Shown in pieces: positions 38,281-50,316 of a stretch of 64,000 nucleotides of DNA. Every line of letters begins with the position of its first letter. Positions within the stretch are counted from its first letter, which is position 1. Origin of the DNA: Streptomyces sp. AA1529 (GTDB taxonomy: Bacteria > Actinomycetota > Actinomycetes > Streptomycetales > Streptomycetaceae); NCBI RefSeq assembly GCF_000280905.1, contig NZ_ALAP01000037.1, positions 78,237-142,236 on the forward strand, written 5' to 3'. The translations under genes and the position numbers were made by a program. The notes below the pieces were generated by a model. It was not told the origin of the DNA. It made no database searches and worked only from the letters and a program-made list of their open reading frames with translations.

Positions 38281-38367
38281 ACTTGAGAGGGCCCCCGGCC
38301 CCGTTCACGTCGCCGAGCAGCACCGGCCCGCCGCGGCACCCGCGGAGAACGTCCCGCGGACCCGCGG

Positions 38368-39159
38368 TCACCCTCCGTCGCCGGGCGAACAGGCGGCGAT
38401 CCTGGCACCGACTCCGTCCAGCACGATGCCCAGGCCGTAGGCGAAGTCCGCCGTGCCCTCGGTGTCACCGGGGGCGGTCTGGTGCACCTCGCCGGAGGCC
38501 AGCAGCTCCCGGACGGCAGGGAAGCCGCCGGTTGCGGTGAGTTCGCTCAGCAGACGCCAGTAGCGGCGCTCCGCGTCCTCCCAGCCCGAGCCCTGCTGCC
38601 GACTCGCCTCCGCGATGTCCGCGAGCAGGGCGACGCTGCTGCGGATGTAGCCGCTCAGGGTGATCAGCGCCCCCAGCTTCCGCTCGGCGTCCAGCCCGGT
38701 GCCCCGCAGGTGGGCGAGTGCCTGCTCCATCCACTCCACGCCGTGCGGGGACAGCGGCGGGGTACCGATGGGGATCCGGACGATCCACAGGTGGCGCAGC
38801 AGGACGTCGCGGTAGGCGCGGGCCCAGTGCTCCAGTCCGGCCCGCCAGCCCTCCGGCGAGGTCTCCGGTCCCGGCGGCGGGGTGCCGATCGCCGCGTCCT
38901 CCATGAGGATCAGCAGGTCGTCCTTGCCTGCGACATAGCGGTAGAGCGCCATGGTCGAGACGCCGACCTCGGCGGCGACGCGGCTCATCGAGAGCGCGGC
39001 GAGCCCCTCGGCGTCGGCGACGCCGATCGCGGCGGCGACGATGCGCCGCACGTCCAGTCCGCGCGCCGGACCTCTGCCGGGCCGCTCGCGCAGCCCCCAG
39101 GCGGCGGCCACACCGGCCGGCAGGCCGTCCGGTGCCGGCGCCTGCTCCCGCTTCGCCAT
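38368..39159 (-). CDS. TetR-family regulator of the adjacent ABC exporter
   Basis: 263 residues. The HTH is DVRRIVAAAIGVADAEGLAALSMSR then VAAEVGVSTMALYRYVAGKDDL (about 35-85). The C-terminal TetR_C domain (WRAGLEHWARAYRDVLLRHLW onward) resembles regulators of drug exporters. The ATG at 39159 with GGGAG just upstream is preferred to an ATG at 39228 that would fall among the operators. It is divergent to drrA/drrB-type genes. Confidence 0.9.
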   Translation of the reverse strand: MAKREQAPAPDGLPAGVAAAWGLRERPGRGPARGLDVRRIVAAAIGVADAEGLAALSMSRVAAEVGVSTMALYRYVAGKDDLLILMEDAAIGTPPPGPETSPEGWRAGLEHWARAYRDVLLRHLWIVRIPIGTPPLSPHGVEWMEQALAHLRGTGLDAERKLGALITLSGYIRSSVALLADIAEASRQQGSGWEDAERRYWRLLSELTATGGFPAVRELLASGEVHQTAPGDTEGTADFAYGLGIVLDGVGARIAACSPGDGG

Positions 39160-39216
39160 CTCCCGCCTCTCCACCCTTCCTCTCCGCCCTTCGGGGTTGC
39201 CGTTGCACACCCGGTT

Positions 39217-39274
39217 CGTGTATAGCATACGCAGTAAGGTTTACGAGATACGCAGTTCCGTGTATCAGATACAC
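39217..39274. promoter_or_regulatory. Two candidate TetR operators
   Basis: GTGTATCAGATACAC at 39260-39274 is a perfect 15-bp palindrome. CGTGTATAGCATACGC at 39217-39232 is a related imperfect copy (GTAT-AGC-ATAC core). They lie about 40 bp apart between the divergent TetR and ABC genes; the second is 20 nt before the ABC start. Confidence 0.75.
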
Positions 39275-39293
39275 AGGATGAGGGGGAAGTGCC

Positions 39294-40235
39294 ATGCATC
39301 CAGCGGCAGAAGCGGATTGGGCGATCGAGACGCGCGGGCTGAGCAAGGCGTACGGCTCCGTCCACGTACTCGCGGGGCTCGACCTGCGGGTGCGGCGCGG
39401 CAGTGTCTTCGCACTGCTGGGACCGAACGGGGCGGGCAAGACCACCACCGTCCGGATCCTGGCGACACTCACCCGCGCCGACGCGGGGCAGGCCGTCGTG
39501 GCCGGGCACGACGTGACCGCCGCACGGTCCCGGGTACGCCGCGCCATCAGCCTCACCGGGCAGTACGCGGCGCTGGACGAGGAGCAGACGGGAGAGGAGA
39601 ACCTGCGGATGATGGCGCGTCTGCGCGGCCACTCACGGTCGGCGGCCCGCAACCGTGCCACCGAACTGCTGGAGCGGTTCGCGCTGACCGAGGCCGGCCG
39701 ACGGCGCGTGTCGACCTACTCGGGCGGGATGCGGCGCAGGCTGGACATCGCAGCCGGACTGGTCACCGACCCGCAGGTGGTCTTCCTGGACGAGCCGACG
39801 ACGGGGCTCGACCCGCGCAGCCGGCGCACGATGTGGGAGACGATCGGCTCGCTGACCCGGGCGGGTGTGACCGTCTTCCTCACCACGCAGTACCTGGAGG
39901 AGGCCGACCGGCTGGCCGACCACGTCGCCGTGCTGGACGGCGGCCGGGTGCGGGCGGAGGGCACTCCCGAGGAGTTGAAGAAGACGGTCGCAGCCCAGCG
40001 GCTCGACCTGACGATGACCGGCCGCTCGGCCTATGCGGAGCTGGCCGGACAGCTCGGCGAGCGCGCACTGCACCGGGCACCCGAGGAGCTGGTGCTGGGA
40101 GTGGCGACCGACGGCAGCGCCGCGCATGTCCGGGCGCTGCTGGACGAGTTGGATCCCACGCGTGCGCAGGTCGCGCACTTTTCGCTGCACAGCGCCACCC
40201 TGGACGACGTCTTCCTGGAGCTGACCCATGAGTGA
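39294..40235 (+). CDS. ABC exporter ATPase, DrrA type
   Basis: 313 residues. GLSKAYGSVHVLAGLDLRV, Walker A LLGPNGAGKTTT, Q-loop SLTGQYAALDEEQTG, signature VSTYSGGMRRRLDIAAGL, Walker B VVFLDEPTTGLDPRS, and H-loop FLTTQYLEEADRLAD. The C-terminal extension (LHRAPEELVLGVATDG to LHSATLDDVFLELT) is the DrrA-type domain from daunorubicin exporters. It overlaps the permease gene by 8 nt. It is likely derepressed when the divergent TetR protein binds drug. Confidence 0.93.
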   Translation: MHPAAEADWAIETRGLSKAYGSVHVLAGLDLRVRRGSVFALLGPNGAGKTTTVRILATLTRADAGQAVVAGHDVTAARSRVRRAISLTGQYAALDEEQTGEENLRMMARLRGHSRSAARNRATELLERFALTEAGRRRVSTYSGGMRRRLDIAAGLVTDPQVVFLDEPTTGLDPRSRRTMWETIGSLTRAGVTVFLTTQYLEEADRLADHVAVLDGGRVRAEGTPEELKKTVAAQRLDLTMTGRSAYAELAGQLGERALHRAPEELVLGVATDGSAAHVRALLDELDPTRAQVAHFSLHSATLDDVFLELTHE

Positions 40236-40983
40236 TCTCGCCGACTGCACCGTGCTGGCCGGGCGGTCCGTCCGGCTGACCCGGCGCAACCCGGACGCCG
40301 TGATCACGGCACTGGTGTTGCCGGTACTGCTGATGCTGGTGTTCGTCTACTTCTTCGGCGGTGCCATCGAGACGAACACCGGGAAGTATGTGACGTACGT
40401 GGCGCCCGGGGTGCTGATCCTGTGCGCGGGATACGGCGCCTCGATGACGGCGACCACCGTCTCGGACGACATGACCGGCGGCATCATCGACCGCTTCCGC
40501 TCGATGGACACGGGGCCCACCGCCGTACTGAGCGGCCATGTCGCGGCGAGCGTCGCGCGCAACGCGGCAGCCACGGCGGCCGTGCTGGCCGTGGCCTTCG
40601 CGATCGGGTTCCGGCCGCACGCGGGACCGGCGGAGTGGCTGGCGGCCATCGGCATCCTGCTGCTCTACATCACCACGCTCTCCTGGCTGGGTGCTGCGGC
40701 GGGCCTGCTGGCCAGGACCCCGGAGGCCGCGAGCGGGTTCACCTTCGGGATGCTCTTCCTGCCCTACCCCAGCAGCGCGTTCGTCCCGATCGACACCATG
40801 CCGGAGTGGCTGCACGGCTTCGCCGACCACCAGCCGGTGACCCCCGTCATCGAGTCCCTGCGCGGCCTGCTGCTGGACCAGCCCACCGGCCACAGCCCCT
40901 GGCTGGCGCTCGCCTGGTGCCTGGGGCTGCTGGCGGTGGCACTGCCGCTGTGCGCGGTGCTGTTCCGCCGGCGCACCGGCTGA
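40228..40983 (+). CDS. ABC-2 type permease, DrrB type
   Basis: 251 residues with six helices. VITALVLPVLLMLVFVYFFGGAI opens the membrane part. YVAPGVLILCAGYGASMTATT and GIIDRFRSMDTGP are ABC-2 family signatures, and LPYPSSAFVPIDTMPEWLHGFADHQPVTPVIESLRGLL (in parts) is typical of the DrrB end. It pairs with the ATPase just upstream. Confidence 0.93.
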   Translation: MSDLADCTVLAGRSVRLTRRNPDAVITALVLPVLLMLVFVYFFGGAIETNTGKYVTYVAPGVLILCAGYGASMTATTVSDDMTGGIIDRFRSMDTGPTAVLSGHVAASVARNAAATAAVLAVAFAIGFRPHAGPAEWLAAIGILLLYITTLSWLGAAAGLLARTPEAASGFTFGMLFLPYPSSAFVPIDTMPEWLHGFADHQPVTPVIESLRGLLLDQPTGHSPWLALAWCLGLLAVALPLCAVLFRRRTG

Positions 40984-40989
40984 GCGCTC

Positions 40990-41643
40990 CTACGAGGCGG
41001 GGAGCGCCCGGTCCGAGGTCCAGTGGCGGCGGCCCAGGCTGATGAGGCGGAGCTGGCGGCGCGCGGTGCCCGCGACGACGTCCTCCGGCGGCCCCTCGCC
41101 CAGCGCGGCCTCCAGGAAGGCGGAGGCGGTCATCACCATGTGGTCGACGTAGGTCTCGCCCAGCATCCGCAGGTCCTCCTGGCTCCAGCCCCGGGAGACC
41201 TCGTCGCGGGCGAGCACCTCGGCCACCTCCTGCGCGAACCGGTCGAGCTGGGCGCCGATGGCGGTCCGCACGGCGGCCACCCCGCCGTGCCGCTCGCGCA
41301 CCACGAAGCGGATGTGCTCGGGATGTTCGCGTACGAAGCGGGCGATGGCGTCGACGAGGTGGTCGATGCGCTCGCCGTCGTCGCTGCGCTCGGTCAGCCC
41401 GGCCCGTATCACCGTGTGCAGGCTGCCCAGCGACTCCTCGACCAGCGTGACGCCCAGGTCGGCCACGTCGCGGAAGTGCCGGTAGAAGGCGGCGGGCGAG
41501 ATGCCCACGGCACGGGTGATCTCCCGCAGCCCGATGCTGCTGAGGCTCTGCTCCTCCAGCAGCGCCAGGCCCGCGTCCAGGAGTGCGCGGCGGGTCCGGG
41601 CCTTCTGGAGGTCCCGCTGCGTGTGAGGGGTGCGGCTGCTCAT
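40990..41643 (-). CDS. TetR-family regulator, FabR/DesT-like
   Basis: 217 residues. The HTH segment SIGLREITRAVGISPAAFYRHFRDVADLG (in parts) followed by VTLVEESLGSL is very like FabR and DesT, regulators of unsaturated fatty-acid metabolism, which share the FYRHFRD-x2-LGLT wording. RFVVRERHGGVAAVRTAIG and MVMTASAFLEAAL complete the ligand domain. The upstream DNA contains AGTGAACAGTTGT-like sites akin to those of that subfamily. It is divergent to two tiny membrane-protein genes rather than to a desaturase. Confidence 0.85.
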   Translation of the reverse strand: MSSRTPHTQRDLQKARTRRALLDAGLALLEEQSLSSIGLREITRAVGISPAAFYRHFRDVADLGVTLVEESLGSLHTVIRAGLTERSDDGERIDHLVDAIARFVREHPEHIRFVVRERHGGVAAVRTAIGAQLDRFAQEVAEVLARDEVSRGWSQEDLRMLGETYVDHMVMTASAFLEAALGEGPPEDVVAGTARRQLRLISLGRRHWTSDRALPAS

Positions 41644-41646
41644 GGC

Positions 41647-41731
41647 TTCAGTAAACAGTTGTGCGCCGAACGCCGCAATGCTGTAGTCTCCAACTCAGTG
41701 AACAGTTGTCACCACACATGTTCACTGAACA
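41647..41731. promoter_or_regulatory. Candidate operators for the FabR/DesT-like regulator
   Basis: TTCAGTAAACAGTT (41647-41660) and CTCAGTGAACAGTT (41694-41707) are near-copies. CAGTGAACA (41696-41704) also pairs exactly with TGTTCACTG (41719-41727), and TGTTCACTGAACA (41719-41731) is itself a perfect 13-bp palindrome. The sites cover the whole gap between the regulator and the small membrane genes. Confidence 0.75.
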
Positions 41732-41784
41732 GTGCACGCACCCGACGACCGCCGACAAGCCGACGCATGGGGAGGGAAGGACAC

Positions 41785-41946
41785 ATGATCTTCCTGGTCG
41801 CCGCGTTCCTCCTGCTGGGAGTCCTGGTGGGCCCACCGGCCCAACTCCCGCCCGAGGTGACCGTCCCGGCAGCCGCGGTGATCGCCGCCTGGCTGCTCGT
41901 CTTCACCGCCCGCGAGCGCATCCGCCGCCACCGGCAGAGGAGCTGA
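41785..41946 (+). CDS. Small membrane protein (53 residues)
   Basis: It opens MIFLVAAFLLLGVLVGPPAQ, then PPEVTVPAAAVIAAWLLVF and a basic tail (TARERIRRHRQRS). Two hydrophobic helices are separated by a Pro-rich turn, with a positive C-terminus in the cytoplasm. GGAAGG lies 9 nt before the ATG. No family is recognised. It is followed by the DUF4190-like gene with a 2-nt gap, so the two form an operon under the divergent FabR/DesT-like regulator. Confidence 0.7.
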   Translation: MIFLVAAFLLLGVLVGPPAQLPPEVTVPAAAVIAAWLLVFTARERIRRHRQRS

Positions 41947-41948
41947 CC

Positions 41949-42257
41949 GTGACCACGACCACCGCCGACGCCACCGAGAACCGCCCGCTCACCACGCCGC
42001 TGCGCAAGGGCCGCACCCGGCTGGGCGACGCCGACGACATGGCCGTGGCCTCGTTCGTCATGGGCCTGGTCGGACTGCTGGTCTTCAACGTCGTCCTCGG
42101 CCCCTGCGCGCTGGTCCTGGGCGGACTGGCCCTGGCCCGCGGCACCACCCGCCGCGGGCGCGCGCTGCTGGGCACCGCCCTCGGCGCCGCCGACCTGCTC
42201 GTGCTGGCCGTGCTGATGACCGCGAACGGCACCGTCTCCTGGAACTTCACCGGCTGA
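41949..42257 (+). CDS. DUF4190-type membrane protein
   Basis: 102 residues. DDMAVASFVMGLVGLLVFNV then VLGPCALVLGGLALARG and GRALLGTALGAADLLVLAVL form the two-helix DUF4190 pattern, in which a short loop with Gly-Arg-Ala follows the first hairpin. The GTG at 41949 lies 2 nt after the preceding stop. DUF4190 proteins are common in actinobacteria and uncharacterised. Confidence 0.8.
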   Translation: MTTTTADATENRPLTTPLRKGRTRLGDADDMAVASFVMGLVGLLVFNVVLGPCALVLGGLALARGTTRRGRALLGTALGAADLLVLAVLMTANGTVSWNFTG

Positions 42258-42323
42258 CCGGAACACTCCTCCGCCGGAGCACTCCTCCGCCCGGCGGCCG
42301 CGGCGGCCGGCTGCCCGCGCGCC

Positions 42324-43163
42324 TCAGCCGGCCGCGGTGTCCTGCTCGCCGCTTCCGCCCTGCTCGTCCCGCGCACCGCCGAAGCGGCGGTCGCGCCGGG
42401 CGTACTGCAGGCAGGCCTCCCACAGGTCGCGCCGGTCGAAGTCCGGCCACAGCACGTCCTGGTAGACCATCTCCGCGTAGGCGCTCTGCCAGATCAGGTA
42501 GTTGGAGGTGCGCTGCTCGCCCGAGGGACGCAGGAACAGGTCGACGTCCGGCATGTCGCGGTAGTACAGGTACTTGGCGAACGTCTTCTCGCTGATCTTG
42601 GCCGGATCCAGCCGCCCCGCCGCGACCTCCTCGGCGACGGCCCGCGCCGCGTCCGCGATCTCGGCACGGCCGCCGTAGTTGACGCAGAAGTAGAGCGTCA
42701 TCGCGTCGTTGTCCTTGGTCTGCTCCTGGGCGACCTGGAGCTCCTGGACGACGGACTTCCACAGCTTGGGCATCCGGCCCACCCAGCGGATGCGGATGCC
42801 CAGTGCGTCCATCTCGTCGCGGCGGCGGCGGATCACGTCCCGGTTGAAGTTCATCAGGAAGCGCACCTCCTCGGGCGAGCGCTTCCAGTTCTCGGTCGAG
42901 AAGGCGTACAGCGACAGGTTCTTCACACCCATCTCGATGCACCCCTTGAGCACGTCCATCACGACGCCCTCACCGACCTTGTGGCCCTCCGTGCGCGGCA
43001 GCCCCCGCTGCTTGGCCCACCGGCCGTTGCCGTCCATGACGACCGCCACATGGTTCGGGACCAGCTCGCCCGGGATCTTGGGCGGCCGGGCACCCGAGGG
43101 GTGCGGCTCGGGCGCCTCGTACTCGCGCTGCTGCGACCAGGGCAGCATTCCGCGGCGTGCCAT
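42324..43163 (-). CDS. uppS: Isoprenyl (decaprenyl/undecaprenyl) diphosphate synthase
   Basis: 279-residue cis-prenyltransferase making the long-chain lipid carrier for peptidoglycan and other wall polymers. [21 protein letters not shown] carries the catalytic Asp and Asn/Gly loop, [15 protein letters not shown] follows, then [30 protein letters not shown] and the basic [20 protein letters not shown] (product-release/pyrophosphate site). It is the next gene after recO on the same strand, a conserved pairing in Streptomyces. Confidence 0.96.
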   Translation of the reverse strand: MARRGMLPWSQQREYEAPEPHPSGARPPKIPGELVPNHVAVVMDGNGRWAKQRGLPRTEGHKVGEGVVMDVLKGCIEMGVKNLSLYAFSTENWKRSPEEVRFLMNFNRDVIRRRRDEMDALGIRIRWVGRMPKLWKSVVQELQVAQEQTKDNDAMTLYFCVNYGGRAEIADAARAVAEEVAAGRLDPAKISEKTFAKYLYYRDMPDVDLFLRPSGEQRTSNYLIWQSAYAEMVYQDVLWPDFDRRDLWEACLQYARRDRRFGGARDEQGGSGEQDTAAG

Positions 43164-43215
43164 CGCTACTCATCTCCAGCGGGCGGGACAGGGGGACAGT
43201 GCTGACCGCCCGAGC

Positions 43216-44058
43216 CTAACCGCTCCCCGGGCCGCCGTCCGGCCCGGTCCCCGCGGATCCGGCCGGACGCGGCAGCCCCGCCGACCCGGCCAGGAGATCC
43301 TGGCCGCTGGACGCCTGCCGGATGTACCGCAGGGAGCGCAGCCCGCGCTCCAGGTGCCAGTGCAGATACGCCGAGACCAGCCCCGAGCCCTCCCGGCGGT
43401 GCCGGTGCTCCGAGGCGTCCGCCGTCTCCCAGTCGCCGGTCAGCAGCGCACCCAGCAGCCGCAGCGCCTCCGGGGAGGGCACCACGCTGCCCGGCACCCG
43501 GCAGTCGTGGCACACCACGCCGCCGGACGCGACGGAGAAGAACCGGTTCGGTCCGGGCAGACCGCACTTGGCGCAGTCCGCGAAGCTGGGCGCATAGCCG
43601 CCCATCGCCAGGGAGCGCAGCAGGAAGGCGTCCAGCACCAGCCCCGCACCGTGCTCGCCCGACGCCAGCGTGCGCAGACCGCCGACCAGCAGCAGGTACT
43701 GCTGCACGTTCGGCTCGCCCTCGTGGTCGGTGAACCGCTCGGCGGTCTCCAGCATGGCCGTACCGGCGGTGTAGCGGTCGTAGTCCGCCACGATGCCCTG
43801 GCCGTAGGGGGCGATCGTCTCCGTCTGCGTGCACAGCGGCAGACCCCGGCCCACCAGCTCGCTGCCCCGTGCGAAGAACTGCACGTCCACATGGCAGAAC
43901 GGCTCCAGCCGGGCCCCGAACTTCGACTTCGTCCGCCGCACCCCCCGCGCCACGGCCCGCACCCGCCCGTGGCCGCGGGTGAGCAGCGTGATGATGCGGT
44001 CGGCCTCGCCCAGCTTCTGGGTGCGCAGGACGATGCCGTCGTCGCGGAAGAGGCTCAC
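43216..44058 (-). CDS. recO: DNA repair protein RecO
   Basis: 280-residue RecO, which loads RecA on SSB-coated DNA with RecR. The N-terminal OB fold is SLFRDDGIVLRTQKLGEADRIITLLTR (in parts), with RRTKSKFGARLEPFCHVDVQ. The zinc site is CAKCG (ADCAKCGLPG) and CHDC (VVCHDCRVPG), four cysteines. The C-terminal tail is Gly/Pro/Ser-rich. The GTG at 44058 is chosen since the OB fold begins there. It lies 52 nt upstream of uppS. Confidence 0.96.
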   Translation of the reverse strand: MSLFRDDGIVLRTQKLGEADRIITLLTRGHGRVRAVARGVRRTKSKFGARLEPFCHVDVQFFARGSELVGRGLPLCTQTETIAPYGQGIVADYDRYTAGTAMLETAERFTDHEGEPNVQQYLLLVGGLRTLASGEHGAGLVLDAFLLRSLAMGGYAPSFADCAKCGLPGPNRFFSVASGGVVCHDCRVPGSVVPSPEALRLLGALLTGDWETADASEHRHRREGSGLVSAYLHWHLERGLRSLRYIRQASSGQDLLAGSAGLPRPAGSAGTGPDGGPGSG

Positions 44059-44242
44059 GCGATCACCGACGCGTTCCGGGTGCAGCACATGACGGCATTG
44101 TCCCGCACCCCGGTGTCAGCCGGCGGCTCCCGGGGTGATGAGGCCCGGCACGCGGGGGGGGCGCTCACCGAGTGCGCGCGGACGCACACCGAGCGCTCGC
44201 ACCGGTCGCCGCCCCCGGTCGTACTCCGCCGGGAGCGGCGGG

Positions 44243-45649
44243 TCACCGGGCCGGCGGGCCGGTGCGCTGCTCGCCGCGCTGCTCGCACAGGGCGCGGCGG
44301 AGCCAGTGGAAGGAGTCCTTCGGGGTGCGCTCCGATGTCGCGTAGTCCACGTGGACCAGGCCGAAGCGCTGCGCACAGCCCTCGGCCCACTCGAAGTTGT
44401 CCAGCAGCGACCAGACGAAGTAGCCGCGGACGTCGAGGCCCTCGCCGATTCCCCGGTGCAGGGCGCGCAGATGGGCGTCGTGGAAGGCGATGCGGCGCGC
44501 GTCGCGGGTGCGGTCCGGATAGGCGCAGCCGTTCTCGGTGACCAGGACCGGGGGCAGCCGGTCGCCGTACCGGTCCCGGAGGATGTGCAGCGTCTCCGGC
44601 AGCCCCTCGGGGACGACCGCCCAGCCGAAGCCGGTGCGCTCCCTTCCCGGCATCTCGTGCAGCGTGAAGGGGAGTTCGGCGGGTAGCTCGACGCCCGCGA
44701 ACCCGGCGCCCGCCGGTCCGGCGTCCGCCGCGGGCCGCGGTTCGGGGGCGCCGACCAGGGTGGGCTGGTAGTAGTTGACGCCGTACCGGTCGAGGGGCTC
44801 GCTGATGGCCTTCAGGTCCTCGTCGACCGGGCCCGGCAGCAGCGCCGCCAGTCCCTCGTCCGGATAGCGGCCCAGCAGCAGCGGATCGGCGAACAGCCGG
44901 TTGGTCAGGGTGTCGTAGAGGTCCGCCGCTTCGGCGTCCGCCCCGCTGTCCGTCCGGGGCCGCACCGGGCCGTGCGAGTTGGCGATGCCGATGGAGCGGA
45001 CGCCGCGCGCCCGCAGCGCCCGGACCGCCAGCCCGTGGCCGAGCAGTTGGTGGTGCGCGACCGGCAACGCGTCGAACAGCAGCCGCTCACCGGGCGCATG
45101 CGCACCGAGGCCGTAGCCCAGCAGCGTCAGTTCGGCGGGCTCGTTCAGGGTGATCCAGTGCGCGACGCGGTCCCCGAGGCGGGCGGCGACCGTGTCGGCG
45201 TAGTCGGCGAACCGCTGCGCGGTGTCGCGCCGCAGCCAGCCGCCGCGCTCCTCCAGCGCGAGCGGGGTGTCCCAGTGGAAGAGGGTCGGTACGGGCTGGA
45301 TGCCGGCCTCGCACAGGGCGTCGACGAGCCGGTCGTAGAAGTCGAGTCCGGGCCCGTTGACCCGGCCGGCGCCGGAGGGCAGGACGCGGGGCCAGGAGAC
45401 GGAGAACCGGTAGGCACCGACGCCGAGTTCGCGCAGCAGGGCGATGTCCTCGGGCCAGCGGTGGTAGTGGTCGGTGGTGACCGAGGCGTCGCTGCCGTCC
45501 TTGATCCGGCCCTCCTGCCGGACGAAGGCGTCCCAGGCCGAGGGGCCGCGCCCGTCCTCGTCGAGCGCGCCTTCGATCTGGAAGGCGGAGGTCGACACGC
45601 CCCACAGGAACCCGTCGGGGAAGGCGGGCAACGACTGATGACTCGTCAT
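44243..45649 (-). CDS. Beta-glucosidase, glycoside hydrolase family 1
   Basis: 468-residue GH1 retaining enzyme. FPDGFLWGVSTSAFQIEGAL at the N-terminus, then YRFSVSWPRVLP, and the acid/base TLNEPAE motif. The nucleophile is in VLVTENGCAYPD, and YFVWSLLDNFEWAEGC closes the aglycone site. It cleaves terminal beta-linked glucose (or a related sugar). No signal peptide, so cytoplasmic. The ATG at 45649 is preferred over a start at 45739 that has no conserved sequence. No sugar transporter or LacI gene is beside it. Confidence 0.94.
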   Translation of the reverse strand: MTSHQSLPAFPDGFLWGVSTSAFQIEGALDEDGRGPSAWDAFVRQEGRIKDGSDASVTTDHYHRWPEDIALLRELGVGAYRFSVSWPRVLPSGAGRVNGPGLDFYDRLVDALCEAGIQPVPTLFHWDTPLALEERGGWLRRDTAQRFADYADTVAARLGDRVAHWITLNEPAELTLLGYGLGAHAPGERLLFDALPVAHHQLLGHGLAVRALRARGVRSIGIANSHGPVRPRTDSGADAEAADLYDTLTNRLFADPLLLGRYPDEGLAALLPGPVDEDLKAISEPLDRYGVNYYQPTLVGAPEPRPAADAGPAGAGFAGVELPAELPFTLHEMPGRERTGFGWAVVPEGLPETLHILRDRYGDRLPPVLVTENGCAYPDRTRDARRIAFHDAHLRALHRGIGEGLDVRGYFVWSLLDNFEWAEGCAQRFGLVHVDYATSERTPKDSFHWLRRALCEQRGEQRTGPPAR

Positions 45650-45778
45650 CCCCGGAGCCCACCAGCGGGTGCCTGCCGAGTCAAGACCCCTGCGCTGCAC
45701 GGCTTTTGGTCCACGCCATGGGCAGCCCGGACGGGCCACCGCACCCGGAGCACCGGCCCCGCGGAGGACCCCGGCCGG

Positions 45779-46444
45779 TCAGGAGGGGGTGCGGGCCTGG
45801 AGCAGCAGCCGGTCCACGTCGTCGGCGCCGATCCGCAGCGCCCGCCCGACGGTGGCGAGCACCTCGCGCTCCGCCGAGCAGTACATGCCGTCGGCGAGCG
45901 CGATCCGCGCGCCCTGGAGCAGCAGGCTCTCGCGGCCGGGCACGGCCAGATGCGGGGTGAGCGGCGCGAGCACCTCGTGCAGCTCGATCTCCAGGGAGAT
46001 GCTCCGGCCGCGCTGCCTGCTCTCCGCGGTGACGGCGGCGAGCAGCGCGGTCAGCTCCTCCTCGGCGCACCCGGGGAACCCGGCGGCCCGCACGGTCTCC
46101 GCGGCCGTCTCGCGGGCGGCACGCGCGTCCGAGCCGCCGGCGGCCAGCACGGCGAGCGCCACGCTGTGCACCGCCTCGCGCAGCATGGCGGCGAGCCGCG
46201 CGGTGGTGGGCCGCTCGAGCACCTCGGGGCCGAAATGGCCGCGGCAGGCGACGCATTCGACCACCGGTCCGGCCGTACCGCGCGGGATCAGCGGAATGTT
46301 GAGGACGACGAATCTGCGCCGTCCGCTGCGCCTGCGGTAGCGGCGGTCTCCGCCGCAGCCGGGGCAGAAGAAGTCGCCGTCGTCGAGGGTGCGCCAGCTC
46401 GTGCGGACCCCTGCCAGGCATACACGGAAGGGTCGTTGGCGCAT
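45779..46444 (-). CDS. TerB-like protein with N-terminal zinc ribbon
   Basis: 221 residues. The N-terminal zinc ribbon comprises DDGDFFCPGCGGDRRYRRR and VVECVACRGHFGPE (two CxxC pairs). The C-terminal TerB domain (DUF533-like) runs from RLAAMLREAVHSVALAVL through LLQGARIALADGMYCSAER to VGRALRIGADDVDRLL, the last being the conserved TerB end. The ATG at 46444 has GGAGGTGCGAGG upstream. It is downstream of leuA but separated by a terminator. Confidence 0.85.
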   Translation of the reverse strand: MRQRPFRVCLAGVRTSWRTLDDGDFFCPGCGGDRRYRRRSGRRRFVVLNIPLIPRGTAGPVVECVACRGHFGPEVLERPTTARLAAMLREAVHSVALAVLAAGGSDARAARETAAETVRAAGFPGCAEEELTALLAAVTAESRQRGRSISLEIELHEVLAPLTPHLAVPGRESLLLQGARIALADGMYCSAEREVLATVGRALRIGADDVDRLLLQARTPS

Positions 46445-46524
46445 GGGCCTCGCACCTCCATCACGATTCGGCAACGTCGCCGGGTGACGTGATATTAACC
46501 ACAGCCGGGGCGCCGGAGACACCC

Positions 46525-46550
46525 CCCGGAGGGATTTCGGTCCCTCCGGG
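46525..46550 (-). terminator. Terminator of leuA
   Basis: A 10-bp stem CCCGGAGGGA / TCCCTCCGGG with a TTTCGG loop lies 45 nt beyond the leuA stop. Outer bases (ACACC/GGTGT) may extend it. Confidence 0.78.
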
Positions 46551-46595
46551 TGTCGGGTGCCTGCGGCCCGCGGCGGCGGGTGCCGGTCCCCGTCG

Positions 46596-49845
<3,250 letters not shown>

Positions 49846-49931
49846 CCGCGGCGGCAGCCGGCTGACACCGTCCGCCCGAACCCGCCCGTCCGGCCCTTAC
49901 CGTGCGGCCGCCGGGCGGGGAGGATGGAGCC

Positions 49932-50210
49932 ATGCGTATCACTGTCATCCGCACAGGCGGCTTCGCCGGGCTCACCCGTCGGGCCACCGTCGAGACCGCC
50001 GACCGGCCCGACGCCGAGGAACTCGCACAGCTCGCCGACCAGGCGGTGCGCGAGGGCCTCAGCGAGGCGCCGACGGGCGTGCCCGACGGGTTCCACTACG
50101 AGGTCGACGTGGCGACCGACCAGTCGGCCGCCTCCGCTCACTTCGCCGACCCGAAGCTCACCGAGGCGCAGTCGGCACTGGTGAGAAAGGTGCTCAAGGA
50201 GGGCGCGTGA
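49932..50210 (+). CDS. Probable emfourin (M4 peptidase inhibitor)
   Basis: 92 residues beginning MRITVIRTGGFAGLTRRATV, closing with LTEAQSALVRKVL. The RxGGFAGxxR start and the position after a protealysin-like peptidase match the emfourin family, proteinaceous inhibitors that bind protealysin tightly inside the cell. It is 86 nt downstream on the same strand. The identification rests on the opening motif and context rather than on every position. Confidence 0.75.
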   Translation: MRITVIRTGGFAGLTRRATVETADRPDAEELAQLADQAVREGLSEAPTGVPDGFHYEVDVATDQSAASAHFADPKLTEAQSALVRKVLKEGA

Positions 50211-50280
50211 GCGGTCCGGTCGCGCGGGTCCGGCCGCCCCTGCCCGGTCTCCGCTCCGGCCCCGCGCCGGCCGGGTCCCG

Positions 50281-50316
50281 TCAGGGCAGGTAGTACCCCG
50301 TCAGGGCAGGTAGTAC
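50281..50316. repeat. 20-bp tandem duplication at the phosphatase stop
   Basis: TCAGGGCAGGTAGTAC appears at 50281-50296 and 50301-50316. On the minus strand each copy encodes the last residues YYLP and a TGA stop. The second copy is therefore a spare end, 20 bp downstream. Confidence 0.9.
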
